Shown in pieces: positions 1 to 10,180 of a DNA stretch of 64,000 nt. The DNA comes from CBDCWQ01 sp965223435. Lineage in GTDB: Bacteria; Myxococcota; Kuafuiibacteriia; Kuafuiibacteriales; Kuafuiibacteriaceae. The translations under genes and the position numbers were made by a program. Every line of letters begins with the position of its first letter. Position 1 is the stretch's first letter. Where the stretch lies: contig CBDCWQ010000022.1 in assembly GCA_965223435.1 (NCBI GenBank), positions 434,001 through 498,000 on the forward strand, read 5' to 3'. The notes below the pieces were generated by a model that was given only the letters and a program-made list of their open reading frames with translations, was not told the origin of the DNA and searched no databases.

Positions 1-3000
1 TTGTCAGCCTTTATCGACGGCGAAGAATGGTTCATCGCTGAACCCGATATCGAAGAAAATGGAACCTTTCGCTTCTCATACAGGGAAGGCGACGCTGGCT
101 ACCCGCACCCGAAAGCCTACCGAGCCGAGCTCCTCATTCCTTCGGTGATGATGCTCGATACTGAGCCAGTAGCCCGCCTCATAGACAGCGACGGACAGGT
201 GGTTGCAGTGTCGATGCCGCCTACGGTGAAACTCACCGCGTCCATGTCGAAGATTTCTAGAGCGTTCCCACCCAATTGGGGGGTGGCAGCCCACGCCTGG
301 GCCTTTCATGGACGCCATGGAGGCCAACATCGCATCGAAGTGGTCGACGTATCCGGGGCGGTCCCCAAATCCGTCGCTTCTTTGCACGAAAATGACCTCC
401 CAAGCGGTTTTGTCGTTTCTAGGACCATAGGGACAGGTTCTCAACAGCGCTCCGTGACGCTCATTGAAGACCAAGCACTTGCAATTCTGGCTGCTTCCAA
501 ACAAGTTTCCCCTTTGGGGCCGGGTCATCGCGTACTGAGGCATGAAGATGAGTGGCTTCGTGCTCTCTTGTCAACGGTGCAGTCCGTTACAACCGAAGCG
601 GGCGAAAATTTTGTCCTGTTTCCCTACGCCGTAGACTCCGAGACCGGAGAACCTCTGGGAGACTACTATCCACTCAGTGCCCAACTCTGGGCTCTGTATG
701 CTTTGGCGAAGCTCCACTCCGATGGGGTCTACCGGAAACGCACCAGAGATGCGCTCGTGGCCGATGTATTTTGGGCCGTCACAGAGCTATACGGCCGTGA
801 CCGATTGCGCCCCTTGCTGAGTGCGGTCGGCAACCCGATACCCATCGCCCAAATCTTTGACGACGGTGTAAACGTCCTGACGAGCGCCCCTGAAAGTACA
901 TTGATCAGCACAGTTTTACGCCCAGTTCGGCCGTTTTTTGCGCTTGAGGACCACCTGGTCTGCGATTTCGCAGTCCGGGAGCTGAGCCGAACCTTTGGCG
1001 GCGACCACGGACTCGGAAACCGCTGCGAGCGCGCGATAGAAGAACACTTCTGGGATTCAAGCGATCGTGGCCACCCGATAGCTTACTTGCGCCTTCAGGA
1101 AGACGGAAGCCTGAAGCCCCCTAAAGAGGGCGCCGATCCATCGAAGAGCGCGGCTCTGTATCACTTGTTTGCTCGAAACCAGCTTTCGGAGACGATGGAG
1201 GCACGCTCGGGTCGTTCACTTGAACTTTTGGCGAACTACGCGGACGGTCCCCACGCGCAACGATCTTTGGGCAACTTTTCAGCTTTCGCGGACAGCCCTC
1301 TTCTCGGCGCCCTTTCATTGCGAGCGGGAACTCATTACGACCCCAGACTGGACGCGCTCGCGTGGAACGAAGCCAAACGCCTGCTACAAACGCGGCCCCT
1401 AGGCGCCGGCGAACTCGCAGGATTGCAGCTTCTCGAATTGCCAGAGGCCCTCTTGAATTATGATTATCGCGGGCCCCTCGTGATGGCCTTGGGCAGGTCC
1501 GCATTCAGGCCCGAGTTCGATTTCGCCGAATTCGCGAGAACGCCTTCGCGGACGGAGGTATGGAACCGACTCCGGCTCCACTATTTTGATGCCTTCGGAG
1601 CCCTCCTTATGTCAGATGTCCGGCCCCATGCGTTCGACATACTCCTTCGACGTATGGTCCAGCTCCGATTTGTCTGGGATCAGGTTCGTTCGTTTGTGCC
1701 GCCAGCCCAATGGCCACGGCGCTTCTTAGAACAAGGCTATGAATCGCGGCTTACGGCCCACCTTGAAGAGCTCAAAGGTTTGTGCCAAGGCTTTGTCTTT
1801 CTTGATGGTGACGAACTTTCGGAGCAGTTTCTTGGTCTTCCGTGCACACACGCAGTGCAGGCACTCGAAAAACGGATAAAAGGGCGCACCAAAGATTCAG
1901 ATATTCGTAAACTCGCATTGGGTGCCGACGCTCGAGCCGATGCTGCAGAATTTGTCAGGTGGGCGCAACTCGTGAGCCTGCAGCCAGCAGTCATTTCCTA
2001 CCCCGGCGGCGATGAGCTTCTCGTAGACGAAGACCTAGACGCCCCTTCTGAAGAACACGAGGTCGCCCGGAGTGCGCTGGTGAGTCTCCTTGGAGAAAAA
2101 GTCCAGTTTGGGAGCCTTGATAGACAACTATGGAGCCCCGGGCTCAACACATCATACCGATACTTGGAGTCCGTTGAGCAACCACTCGACCTCGAACAAA
2201 GTCCGGAGCTTTTACGTGATGCATGGGTGAACGCAGTGACCCAAGCACAAAACGAAGATGATGTTTGGATGGACTATGTCTTCCACGGCATCGATCTCAT
2301 CGATGCCGACAATCCAGCCGCGCCCGAATACTGGACCCGACCCGCCATTGAATTTCGAACGCTTTTGACCCTGGACACTTTTTTGGGCTTCGAATTTGGC
2401 GGAATCCGAAGCCACCAACAACCCTCGGAATGGCTTTATGCAAACCCCGAAGACCAACGCGAAACTGAAGTGCCCAAGCGTTCAGCGCCCGCGCCCGTGA
2501 AGCGGAGTGACCGGAAAAATAACGTGCGCGCGCTTCGACGTTTTCTCAACGCACACGCCAAGGGAGACCTCTTTGTAGCGGCAAGAGCAGCAGAGCTCCA
2601 TCCGCTGAAAATTCACATCATGATGCGGTCCGGGCAGATTACGGAAAACACATTCGCAAAACTGGCGACGGGACTCAACTTGAGTCGCGAAGCACGCGAG
2701 GCCAGCAAGGCCCCGTTTGTTTTTGCGTCCGAGCACAGACCCTCCCCGTCTACGGGCGAAGACTTGCGATGGGATTTGTTCACCCACCACCTCAAGATGG
2801 CGAGCGAAGACGGTCTAAGCACAAACTCCGTAGGCTTGGCGGCTCCACCTAAACCGAACAACACCAACGGCCAGACACTTCACATCGATGCGAGCTTGTC
2901 CACCCCACATAGCCCCAGCCTGTCTGGCGCCCATACCTTTCGCCTGACGCCGGACTTCAGTCCACCAGGTCACCCGAAATATCGATTCTTTGAACGCCCC

Positions 3001-4695
3001 ATCCCTGGGCTGATCGCGCACGCAAACGCTCTCAGCCTGGGCGCTGACAAAGATTCCAACATTGGGTCACTGGCGGTCGTTCGTCATGAGGGCACCCCTC
3101 ATCTGGTTACCGGCTTGACCCAAAGCGCCGCACTACCCGCAACCCAGCTCAACCTTCTCACACTTTCGAGGAATCTCGCCACGGGAGTACGAAGCTTCGT
3201 TCCGACACCAGTGGCGGTGATTCCCAGCCTGACGCCTCGTTCGTCCTACGTTTTTGTCAACGAGCCGCCTTCAGGCACCGATTTTGAGGCGGTCACAATT
3301 TGGGGCATGGAGCCCTTGTACTGGGACCAGGTACTCGCTCAAAGCAACGACGGTGAGCATCTCGGCGAGTGGCTGCATCAAAGCTTCATCGACCCATTTG
3401 ATCTCAACCCCTACTCGTTTGTCATCCATCGCACCTACAACGTCAACGAACCGTATCGCGAGCAGGTTGCTATCTACCGGACGGTCGCGGACTCCGAAAA
3501 CCAAGCGGAAAACACCGGGGGCGACCACAACCCCAACGCCGCCGGACTGAAGCACGCGGAGGAACCCAACCTCCAAGAGCTCGGACCCATTGAGGAGGAA
3601 CAACCGGACAACGAGAACCCAACCTTCGATGCCGCATGGCAATACGCGCGAAGCCAAGAGTACGAAAGCGTGGCCGGGACCATCTACATTCTGATCTATG
3701 AGCCAGGCAGAGGTTGGGTCCTCTTTGCTTGTACCCACGACCTTTTCGGTTGCCTCGAATTGCTGAGACAACAAACAAAGACCAAGTTTTCCGAAAGCAT
3801 CGTGTTACCGCCCACTCTTGAACTCACATCGATCATCAGCCTGGATGCCTACATGGCTCAGGTCAAAGACATGTACCAAAGGACACGATCCGAAAGCAAA
3901 GGTCCCGTGGAGCGAATGCAATGGGTTTTGGACCACCGCGAGTGGGTCTTTTTCGATCAGCAACTGAGGCCGGAACTCAGGGCCAGGGGGTGGTTAAACA
4001 AACGCCGGGAGATACTGGTTCATTCAGCACTTCGCCTGGCTATTGTCCGGGATCCGATCACAAAAGAACTCGTGGTTTCGTCGCAGTTTCGGATGGCTTT
4101 ATCGGATGAGCGCGCCAATGAAGTGGTCGTGAGTGGCCTTACGCTCGAGCAAATAGAGGCGCTCTACGACGAAACCCACTCCAAATTTTTGCAGAAAATG
4201 CGATCCCAATACGGTCCTGGAGATTACGCCATTGTGTTCGACACGCAGTCCGGACCAGATATTCTTTTTCAAATCTACCGGTCGCTCGGCGACCCCAGTA
4301 TGTCAGCCGATCGCAATCCACCCGCCTATGTGCCCTCTGATGTGGAGCGCATGGGCGTCCCTACAACCGACTTAAACAATACCGGCATTCTTGCCTATCA
4401 GAAACGGACGATTTGGATTCCAGGCATCTACTCAAAAACCCGCCGCTGGTACTGTGGACCCATTTCAGGCCCAGCCAGTGTTCGCCGAGAACAGACCGAG
4501 AGAATCAAAAGAGTTGCGTACCACCAAAACTGTAAATACCTCAAAGAAAGCACCGACTCCAATGATGATACGGCACTCGAAGCCGCCGATGACTACTGCA
4601 TCGAGTGCGAACAAGTGACGACTTTGGGAAGCGTCGTCGAGACCAATAAATCTCTGGGGACCATCACCCTCCCGCGCGACATTGATCTCGAGTGA
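1..4695 (+). CDS. giant uncharacterised protein, 5' end open
   Basis: A 1564-codon frame that begins at the window edge, so the first codon shown (TTG) need not be the true start. I recognise no named family. Residues about 500-900 are clearly related to the broken gene at 44514-47624: shared signatures are a FGLPC/LGLPC segment, an AP(E/R)YW(T/S) segment before EFRT/VFRT, and a helix-turn-helix-like stretch beginning (N)NVRALRRFLNAHAKGD near residue 842. The C-terminus holds a Cys cluster (NCKYL near 1515 and YCIECE near 1533). No signal peptide or membrane segment is visible in the part present. It ends with TGA 17 bp before a convergent gene. The reading frame is undamaged, so it is probably the functional member of this two-gene family. 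Function unknown. Confidence 0.85.
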   Translation: MSAFIDGEEWFIAEPDIEENGTFRFSYREGDAGYPHPKAYRAELLIPSVMMLDTEPVARLIDSDGQVVAVSMPPTVKLTASMSKISRAFPPNWGVAAHAWAFHGRHGGQHRIEVVDVSGAVPKSVASLHENDLPSGFVVSRTIGTGSQQRSVTLIEDQALAILAASKQVSPLGPGHRVLRHEDEWLRALLSTVQSVTTEAGENFVLFPYAVDSETGEPLGDYYPLSAQLWALYALAKLHSDGVYRKRTRDALVADVFWAVTELYGRDRLRPLLSAVGNPIPIAQIFDDGVNVLTSAPESTLISTVLRPVRPFFALEDHLVCDFAVRELSRTFGGDHGLGNRCERAIEEHFWDSSDRGHPIAYLRLQEDGSLKPPKEGADPSKSAALYHLFARNQLSETMEARSGRSLELLANYADGPHAQRSLGNFSAFADSPLLGALSLRAGTHYDPRLDALAWNEAKRLLQTRPLGAGELAGLQLLELPEALLNYDYRGPLVMALGRSAFRPEFDFAEFARTPSRTEVWNRLRLHYFDAFGALLMSDVRPHAFDILLRRMVQLRFVWDQVRSFVPPAQWPRRFLEQGYESRLTAHLEELKGLCQGFVFLDGDELSEQFLGLPCTHAVQALEKRIKGRTKDSDIRKLALGADARADAAEFVRWAQLVSLQPAVISYPGGDELLVDEDLDAPSEEHEVARSALVSLLGEKVQFGSLDRQLWSPGLNTSYRYLESVEQPLDLEQSPELLRDAWVNAVTQAQNEDDVWMDYVFHGIDLIDADNPAAPEYWTRPAIEFRTLLTLDTFLGFEFGGIRSHQQPSEWLYANPEDQRETEVPKRSAPAPVKRSDRKNNVRALRRFLNAHAKGDLFVAARAAELHPLKIHIMMRSGQITENTFAKLATGLNLSREAREASKAPFVFASEHRPSPSTGEDLRWDLFTHHLKMASEDGLSTNSVGLAAPPKPNNTNGQTLHIDASLSTPHSPSLSGAHTFRLTPDFSPPGHPKYRFFERPIPGLIAHANALSLGADKDSNIGSLAVVRHEGTPHLVTGLTQSAALPATQLNLLTLSRNLATGVRSFVPTPVAVIPSLTPRSSYVFVNEPPSGTDFEAVTIWGMEPLYWDQVLAQSNDGEHLGEWLHQSFIDPFDLNPYSFVIHRTYNVNEPYREQVAIYRTVADSENQAENTGGDHNPNAAGLKHAEEPNLQELGPIEEEQPDNENPTFDAAWQYARSQEYESVAGTIYILIYEPGRGWVLFACTHDLFGCLELLRQQTKTKFSESIVLPPTLELTSIISLDAYMAQVKDMYQRTRSESKGPVERMQWVLDHREWVFFDQQLRPELRARGWLNKRREILVHSALRLAIVRDPITKELVVSSQFRMALSDERANEVVVSGLTLEQIEALYDETHSKFLQKMRSQYGPGDYAIVFDTQSGPDILFQIYRSLGDPSMSADRNPPAYVPSDVERMGVPTTDLNNTGILAYQKRTIWIPGIYSKTRRWYCGPISGPASVRREQTERIKRVAYHQNCKYLKESTDSNDDTALEAADDYCIECEQVTTLGSVVETNKSLGTITLPRDIDLE

Positions 4696-4712
4696 ATCGA
4701 CTCAGTTGTATC

Positions 4713-5738
4713 TTACAACCGACACAAAGAGGCCCACTCGAGGCAAACGAGCGGGACCACCAGATCCGAGCCATGGCCAATCAGAACGGGAACGCTTAGG
4801 GTGTTGTTGCTTTCAATATCTTCGAGAACGCGATTTTCTCCATCCACAATGACATGAATGTACATTTGGCCATCACCCCCATGGCTATAGAGCTTCTGTT
4901 GAAAACATGCCGCGGCAGCCAATGCGGGAACCGGGTACGTCCCAAAGGTGAGATCATCCAATTCTGGGCCAATCGCACCTTCGTCGAATTCCCGGCTATA
5001 CATGAACGCGGACAGCGTCGTGGGCAGGCTGTCCACGCCGCCCTGGTTACAGACCTCGACCGTTGCCTCGAAAAAAGGTGCTGTTGCGTGTGGTGCATCA
5101 ATTCCGCTCACAACAAGATCCGCCTCCTGCGAGACCACAGCGCCAAGGCCGCACTGTCCGTCGGCATCAAGATCATTGGGGCTATCGCTCGGGCATAGAT
5201 CTTGTTCGTCACACAGCGAGTCTTCGTCTGCATCCAGCACACATTCGCTCAGAGTGGTCATGCGCCATGCGATCCGTTCATGGCCAAGACCGTCCCGATC
5301 GAGTTGGAGGCCGAAGTGCCCCATCGCCCCTTCAATACCGACGGTATGAATACCACCGTCAGATTCAATCCGCAGGTGTCGAATCTCAATCTGGTGAGTG
5401 CCCTGGAAGAGCACAATTTGGAATGTGGCCAGTCGGCTGCCGTCGTTCGCGTGAGGGACATCGGTAAACTGGGCAATCCACTGAGATTGCCCAGGAACGC
5501 CGACTTGCTGCACGTAAACGGCTCCGCCCGCTCCAAGGTCGAGGTCCGTCCAGTAGCCGGCAACAACAGCATTGATCCCGTCAGAGGCAGGAATGATTCC
5601 CCCCTCGCAGCAGCCTGTTGGATCTTGCGCTGTGGGGCGTGCCATCCGAGACAGGAACTGACCTCGAGCGGCCAAGAGTCCTCGGAGCTCGAACGGGGGC
5701 GACAGCACCCACTGACGAAGAGGAAGGCACGGGTCCAA
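4713..5738 (-). CDS. CARDB / thrombospondin-3-like secreted protein with an N-terminus captured from IS91
   Basis: 341 codons. The first about 34 residues (LPLRQWVLSPPFEL, LLAARGQ) are the start of an IS91-type transposase, the same peptide as in the copies at 10.6 and 50.6 kb. From TAQDPTGCC onward the sequence is a secreted-protein type: a globular part with a WIAQFTDVP segment, a calcium-binding thrombospondin type-3-like stretch (DADEDSLCDEQDLCP, DLDADGQCG), then a CARDB-like domain (VVSGIDAPH to VLEDIESNNTLS). The native signal peptide is missing. Related in architecture to the lipoprotein at 20660-23029. I infer that an IS91 scrap replaced the 5' end of a longer gene. Whether the chimera is expressed cannot be seen. 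Confidence 0.6.
   Translation of the reverse strand: MDPCLPLRQWVLSPPFELRGLLAARGQFLSRMARPTAQDPTGCCEGGIIPASDGINAVVAGYWTDLDLGAGGAVYVQQVGVPGQSQWIAQFTDVPHANDGSRLATFQIVLFQGTHQIEIRHLRIESDGGIHTVGIEGAMGHFGLQLDRDGLGHERIAWRMTTLSECVLDADEDSLCDEQDLCPSDSPNDLDADGQCGLGAVVSQEADLVVSGIDAPHATAPFFEATVEVCNQGGVDSLPTTLSAFMYSREFDEGAIGPELDDLTFGTYPVPALAAAACFQQKLYSHGGDGQMYIHVIVDGENRVLEDIESNNTLSVPVLIGHGSDLVVPLVCLEWASLCRL
5637..5725 (-). mobile_element. 89-bp IS91 transposase scrap
   Basis: This stretch matches the N-terminal coding part of the IS91-type copies at 10626-10714 and 50523-50611 with two visible mismatches, and similarity stops abruptly on both sides. It supplies the first codons of the gene at 4713-5738. Confidence 0.75.
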
Positions 5739-5893
5739 GACGACCGGTCGGCAGGCAGCGGTTCGTCTTTTTGTCCCTGGTCAATGACTTCGAGCGTGTG
5801 TGGCGCTTTCGGGGTCGACGATTTTTCGGCAGATCAACGCCCAAAGTTCGGCAAGAGAGCACCTGAGTTCACAGGTCTGGGGCCATTTTCCCA

Positions 5894-8470
5894 ATGATCC
5901 CAACGCCCCTTCGATCGGTACATAGATTGCTCGCTTTTCGTTCTGTGAATACTCCCCGAGTTATGCCCGTCACGCTTCTTACATTCATTGCGTTTGGATG
6001 CCAGAGTACCGAAAGGGAAGAGGCCGACCGACCGGCAGTGTCGCATCTTTCAAGCGACAATGGCTCGTGGGGCAATGGCTCATGGGGCAATGGCTCGTGG
6101 GGCAATGGCTCGTGGGGCAATGGCTCATGGGGTAACGGAACCTGGGGCAATGGTTCATGGGGCAACGGGACCTGGGGAAATGGTTCATGGGGCAACGGAA
6201 CTTGGGGAAACGGAACCTGGGGAAACGGGACTTGGGGAAACGGGACTTGGGGAAACGGGACTTGGGGCAATGGGACTTGGGGAAACGGAACTTGGGGCAA
6301 TGGGACTTGGGGCAATGGGACTTGGGGGAACGGAACTTGGGGGAATGGCATGCTCTTTGGCACCCTAAGCGTTGGTGACCTCGACATCTCCAGTCTGGTG
6401 GATGCCTCACTCGTTGGCGAAGCCTGCGACCCCAGCCCTAACACCAGCGCCTCCATGACCGAACTGATGGTCTATGTAGCCGCCATTCAATGCGCCCTTC
6501 CTGCCCCGTGTGCGGAAAATGACGAAGTTTGCATGAGCCAAATCGATTGCGGGTCAAATTCTGACTGCCGGACGCTCACCGATTGCCAAGGAAACGAACT
6601 CTATGTCGCCGGACGACACGGCCTGGGTACCAATCAAGGCGACCCGGCAATCGTCGCTGCTGTCGATGCGTGCATCGACGCGACTCTAGAAGAGCTCAAC
6701 GCTGATTTTCGGGCTTACGCCGACAACCTCAATAACTACGCAGCTTCTTGCGCTCTGCCAGAGTCGAGCGGCGGGAGCTGTAGCTCTGACCCTGGCTGCA
6801 TAGAAGTCACATACCAGCTCTATCCCAGCGGGACCGAGACCAAACAATATTACGGAGGCATCGGACTCTCTCCCAGCTGGAAGAACAATCCGGACTTTGA
6901 TCAGGACCCAGAAGGACAGCGACGCGTGTCTGCCTGCCTCGCTGCACGCACCAATCCCCACCGAAAGAAGGTCCAACTGTCGATTCGCGGAATGGGTATT
7001 CCAACCACCAGTACCGAGCTTGCAACCTACGGCCACCATGAGGGCGCCTTTTGGGGCAACATGTTCGATGCGAACCCTCTTGTCTACAGCTGCTCGGTCA
7101 ATGGCGGAGGACCTTCGGGACGCATTTGCACAGGAGGGCAGTGCAGTTTTATCGACGCGGGCCCATGTGACATCGCTTGTGCGCAACAAGACGTGGATGG
7201 GAACTACACCGAATGCGGCACGGAAAGCTCCACAAACGTCATCAACACGTTTCTTCCGCTCGAGAACAACATCGCATCCGGGTGGCGGCACACCTGCATC
7301 CGCAAAGCAGATGGCACCGTTTGGTGTTGGGGCTACAACGCTGAGTACCAGTTAGGCGATGGCACAAAGGTCGACAGCTTGGACGCGGTACAGGTACCCG
7401 GGATCGAAGATACGCAGCAGGTCATGGCGACTCCCTATAATTCTTGCGTCACTCTGAAAGACGGCTCGCTCAAATGCTGGGGTCGAGGCTCATCCGGGGT
7501 ATTGGGACATGGTTCGACCTCGTGGTCATCCGTGCCGGTCCAACCATTGGGGTATGTCGGTGCCAATGCAGCGCAAATCAACGGCTTGTTCCACATGTGC
7601 GGCATCGCCACCGATGGGTCTCTGTGGTGTTGGGGCACCAATGATTTTGGCCAGCTTGGCGATGGAACGATGGAGAATCAGCACGCCCCAGTCCAGGTCC
7701 TTGGGCTTCAGGGCGTCGTCAAAGTCTCGATGGGCCGCAATCATAGCTGCAGCTTGCAAATCGGCAGTGAGGTACACTGCTGGGGCAAAAGTGACTATGG
7801 CGCCCTAGGACAAGGTGTGCTCGCCGATCAGACATCGACCGCTCTTGTGGTCAGCCTCCCTGAGACGACCGTCGACATCAGTTTGGGCTACTTTTTCTCT
7901 TGCGCCCTTTCAGACGTCGGCAACATTTGGTGCTGGGGACGCAATGACTACGGCCAACTCGGTGACGGGACGCTGCAAGACCAGGCCGTCCCGACCATGA
8001 CCCAAGGACTTCCTGCCCCCGCACGGGCGGTGGCCACGGCCGATAACCATGCTTGCGCGCTGCTGGAGGATGACACCGTATGGTGCTGGGGTCACAATAG
8101 CCTCGGCCAACTTGGCGATGGTACGATGTCTTACCGGAGCACCGTCCCTGTGTATGCGCAAAACAATGTAAGCGAAATCACGACTGGTGAAAATTTCACC
8201 TGTGCGTTTTCAAATGATGGAGCGGCTTATTGTTGGGGCGAAAACGGATTCGGCCAACTTGGGGACGGCACGATTCAAAATCGAGGAGCCCCTACCCGCG
8301 TCGATCGCTTCATCGACCACGGCGATGGTGTATGCGACTTCGGAGAGACCGTGTCGGAACAGCCCATAGACTGTGATGCCAACTGGACCTGCCAACCAGC
8401 CAAAGCGGTTTGTTCCAGCAACGTCGAATGTTGCAGCGGGCATTGCAAAGGCAATGGTCAGTGCAAGTAA
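5894..8470 (+). CDS. WGNG-repeat / RCC1-repeat lipoprotein
   Basis: 858 codons. A short hydrophobic N-terminus ends in a lipobox-like FIAFGC near residue 35, so export and lipidation are likely. An internal ATG at 5963 would give a shorter signal without positive charge, so the upstream start is preferred. Residues about 57-152 are about 19 tandem pentapeptides WGNG(S/T). Residues about 155-455 are a Cys-rich region with HEGAFWGN. Residues about 455-800 are RCC1-type beta-propeller repeats, each with a (W/K)CWG motif followed by G(Q/D)LGDGT. The C-terminus is a Cys-rich knob (GDGVCDFGE, CCSGHCKGNGQC). RCC1 propellers usually bind proteins; here a surface binding role is inference. The frame is intact with a TAA stop. 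Confidence 0.85.
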   Translation: MIPTPLRSVHRLLAFRSVNTPRVMPVTLLTFIAFGCQSTEREEADRPAVSHLSSDNGSWGNGSWGNGSWGNGSWGNGSWGNGTWGNGSWGNGTWGNGSWGNGTWGNGTWGNGTWGNGTWGNGTWGNGTWGNGTWGNGTWGNGTWGNGTWGNGMLFGTLSVGDLDISSLVDASLVGEACDPSPNTSASMTELMVYVAAIQCALPAPCAENDEVCMSQIDCGSNSDCRTLTDCQGNELYVAGRHGLGTNQGDPAIVAAVDACIDATLEELNADFRAYADNLNNYAASCALPESSGGSCSSDPGCIEVTYQLYPSGTETKQYYGGIGLSPSWKNNPDFDQDPEGQRRVSACLAARTNPHRKKVQLSIRGMGIPTTSTELATYGHHEGAFWGNMFDANPLVYSCSVNGGGPSGRICTGGQCSFIDAGPCDIACAQQDVDGNYTECGTESSTNVINTFLPLENNIASGWRHTCIRKADGTVWCWGYNAEYQLGDGTKVDSLDAVQVPGIEDTQQVMATPYNSCVTLKDGSLKCWGRGSSGVLGHGSTSWSSVPVQPLGYVGANAAQINGLFHMCGIATDGSLWCWGTNDFGQLGDGTMENQHAPVQVLGLQGVVKVSMGRNHSCSLQIGSEVHCWGKSDYGALGQGVLADQTSTALVVSLPETTVDISLGYFFSCALSDVGNIWCWGRNDYGQLGDGTLQDQAVPTMTQGLPAPARAVATADNHACALLEDDTVWCWGHNSLGQLGDGTMSYRSTVPVYAQNNVSEITTGENFTCAFSNDGAAYCWGENGFGQLGDGTIQNRGAPTRVDRFIDHGDGVCDFGETVSEQPIDCDANWTCQPAKAVCSSNVECCSGHCKGNGQCK
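6062..6349 (+). repeat. 15-bp tandem repeat coding WGNG(S/T)
   Basis: About 19 units of 15 bp (ggc tcg tgg ggc aat type) inside the RCC1 gene. Early units mostly code Ser, late units Thr, and the late block is more uniform at the DNA level, suggesting recent slippage-type expansion. Changes by whole units would keep the frame. Confidence 0.95.
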
Positions 8471-8570
8471 CGATAGTCGGTTGCCAACCATACTCTGACC
8501 AATCTCTGAGATCTCGCAGGCATCCGCTCCTTGACCGGAGGTGGCTGGTTCTCTTGGCCGACCGCGCGGC

Positions 8571-9539
8571 TTACTCACACACCGGCGTGAAATCGAATGC
8601 GTTGCGAGCGTGGAAGTAAAAGAGACAGGGCATGCCGTCGGTGCAGGCGGTCACATGAACCGCCCCTGAGGGCACGCGCCAATAGCTTCCGGTGGTCAGG
8701 GTGGGGGGCGATCTATCGAGGTTGAAAGGGTTTGTGAGCTCACCGCGAATCACAATGCCGTAGTATTCTTCTGCATGCACATGCAAGGGGGAGGCGGCGC
8801 CTTCATTGAAGAGGCCGAAGGTACCGTGCGCTGATGCCTGCATATCACCCCACGCCGGAGCAAATTGGACAAAGGAACCTGGCTCTCCTGCGAATTCGAG
8901 GTCCACTTCTGGTTTGAGTATTGCATCTGGGTGGGGCGTCCCCAGGCTTAGGCCTGGCTCCAGGGCGCCTGTGGCGTCTACTATTGGGGAAAAGTCAAAG
9001 GCGGCCTCTGCGTGGAAATAGAACCAGCAAGGCTCGGGCCCCACGCAGGTGGTGGTATGCTGAGACCCCCTTGGTACTACCCAAAAAGCTCCTGGGCCAA
9101 GGCGAACTTGGCCGTGGTTGTTGTTTGGATCTCCATCGAGAAATACTTCGAGATCGGTCCCGAAGGGATTGGTCATTTGCCCCCGCAGGACAACTCCGTA
9201 GTAGGTCTCGGAGTGGGTATGGAGCGGCGCAGCAAACCCAGGAGGGAATACGCCGAGGGTCCCGTGGGCCGCGCTGCTTCGATCGCCCCACGCGTCGACC
9301 ATCAGCGGGCCAGGTAGGCTTGCAGCGTCGCTCGGGTCATAAACCCGCGGATCTTGAGGGTCAAAGGCGTTCCGGAATTCGAAAACGCCCAGAGGAATGG
9401 CTTCTCCCTCTTTGGTCAGGTCCGGATTCTCCACGCACGCGGGTGTTTGGGTCCCGCTGGTTTCGGAGTCGTCGTCACTGCAGGCTGTCGCGAGGGTGAT
9501 CCCCAGGCTGACAGCAACGATTCGTGTTTTTGGGCTCAT
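8571..9539 (-). CDS. bicupin lipoprotein (DUF4437-like)
   Basis: Two cupin-like halves of one fold: residues about 70-185 (LHTHSETYYG, VPRGSQH, CWFYFHAEAAFDF) and about 215-320 (LHVHAEEYYG, VPSGAVHVT, CLFYFHARNAFDF). HxH...E(Y) followed by a late His is the usual metal site of cupins, and both halves keep it. The start at 9539 gives a lipoprotein signal (MSPKTRIV... ATACSDDD), with GGAG four bases upstream; the open frame extends to 9671 but those residues precede the signal and are unlikely to be used. DUF4437 proteins are bicupins of unknown substrate. Convergent with the RCC1 gene and not in an operon. Confidence 0.8.
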   Translation of the reverse strand: MSPKTRIVAVSLGITLATACSDDDSETSGTQTPACVENPDLTKEGEAIPLGVFEFRNAFDPQDPRVYDPSDAASLPGPLMVDAWGDRSSAAHGTLGVFPPGFAAPLHTHSETYYGVVLRGQMTNPFGTDLEVFLDGDPNNNHGQVRLGPGAFWVVPRGSQHTTTCVGPEPCWFYFHAEAAFDFSPIVDATGALEPGLSLGTPHPDAILKPEVDLEFAGEPGSFVQFAPAWGDMQASAHGTFGLFNEGAASPLHVHAEEYYGIVIRGELTNPFNLDRSPPTLTTGSYWRVPSGAVHVTACTDGMPCLFYFHARNAFDFTPVCE

Positions 9540-9976
9540 GGTTCTCCAGCCTAAAACACAAGGTTCCCCAAAGAACATGCTCCAGACGCCGGAAGTTATG
9601 CTCAAACGTCTTGGAGGATGAACACGCCCTACAGGGCCCTTTCTTACGATACTCCATCTTGCTCTCCTCATGTCCCGGAGTGAGGGCGTGACGGTGGGGT
9701 ATGAACGAAAGACTTATATCGCAAGCCGTTGGGCGTTTACAGATACGAAAGATCATGGAGGTCGATAGGCGAAATAAGCAATGCGGCCAGGGGTATCAGG
9801 TTCTTTGGATAGAGTTTCCTCATGGAGGGTGTTGGGGACAAGCGCATTAGAACCTGTGGTGTAGGCATGAATAAGTCCTTGGGTATGAACTTTTGTCGGC
9901 AGAGGAGATAGGTTCCGGGACCTCCAAGCAGAAGGAGGCATTTCGGTACCGTGTGGCACCGCGGTTGAGTCATGGT
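9540..9976. other. 437 bp without a supported gene
   Basis: It contains the upstream region of the cupin gene on its left and the non-coding tail of an IS91-type relic on its right. Short frames here have no recognisable content. Confidence 0.5.
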
Positions 9977-10180
9977 TCAGGCCGATATGCCTTGGAACGG
10001 AAGCGAGAGTTGATGGGGCGGTCCACGAGCACGGATGGAGTCCATGACCCAACCAAGCAATCTTCGCGCCTCACGCGGTTCGTTGACGGCCCCGACCGGT
10101 CGCACGTGACCACCGCACTTCGGACATCGTTCGGCGTCTATGTCGTAGACCCGCGCAAGCACAACAGATCTACAATACAA
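9977..10180 (-). pseudogene. IS91-type transposase, C-terminal scrap (diverged lineage)
   Basis: 67 codons reading ARVYDIDAERCPKCGG and VRPVGAV, the typical C-terminal Cys motif of IS91/IS801-type (HUH, Y2) transposases. The equivalent part of the copy at 19.2 kb reads ARVYDVAAQVCIDCGG, so this is a different lineage. The body of the transposase is missing, replaced on the right by the relic at 10181-10435. Confidence 0.7.

Noticed and set aside
5869..6456. Minus-strand frame with repeated PQVPFPQVPL
   Set aside because: It is the exact antisense of the WGNG repeat; the plus frame has a signal peptide and RCC1 domains.
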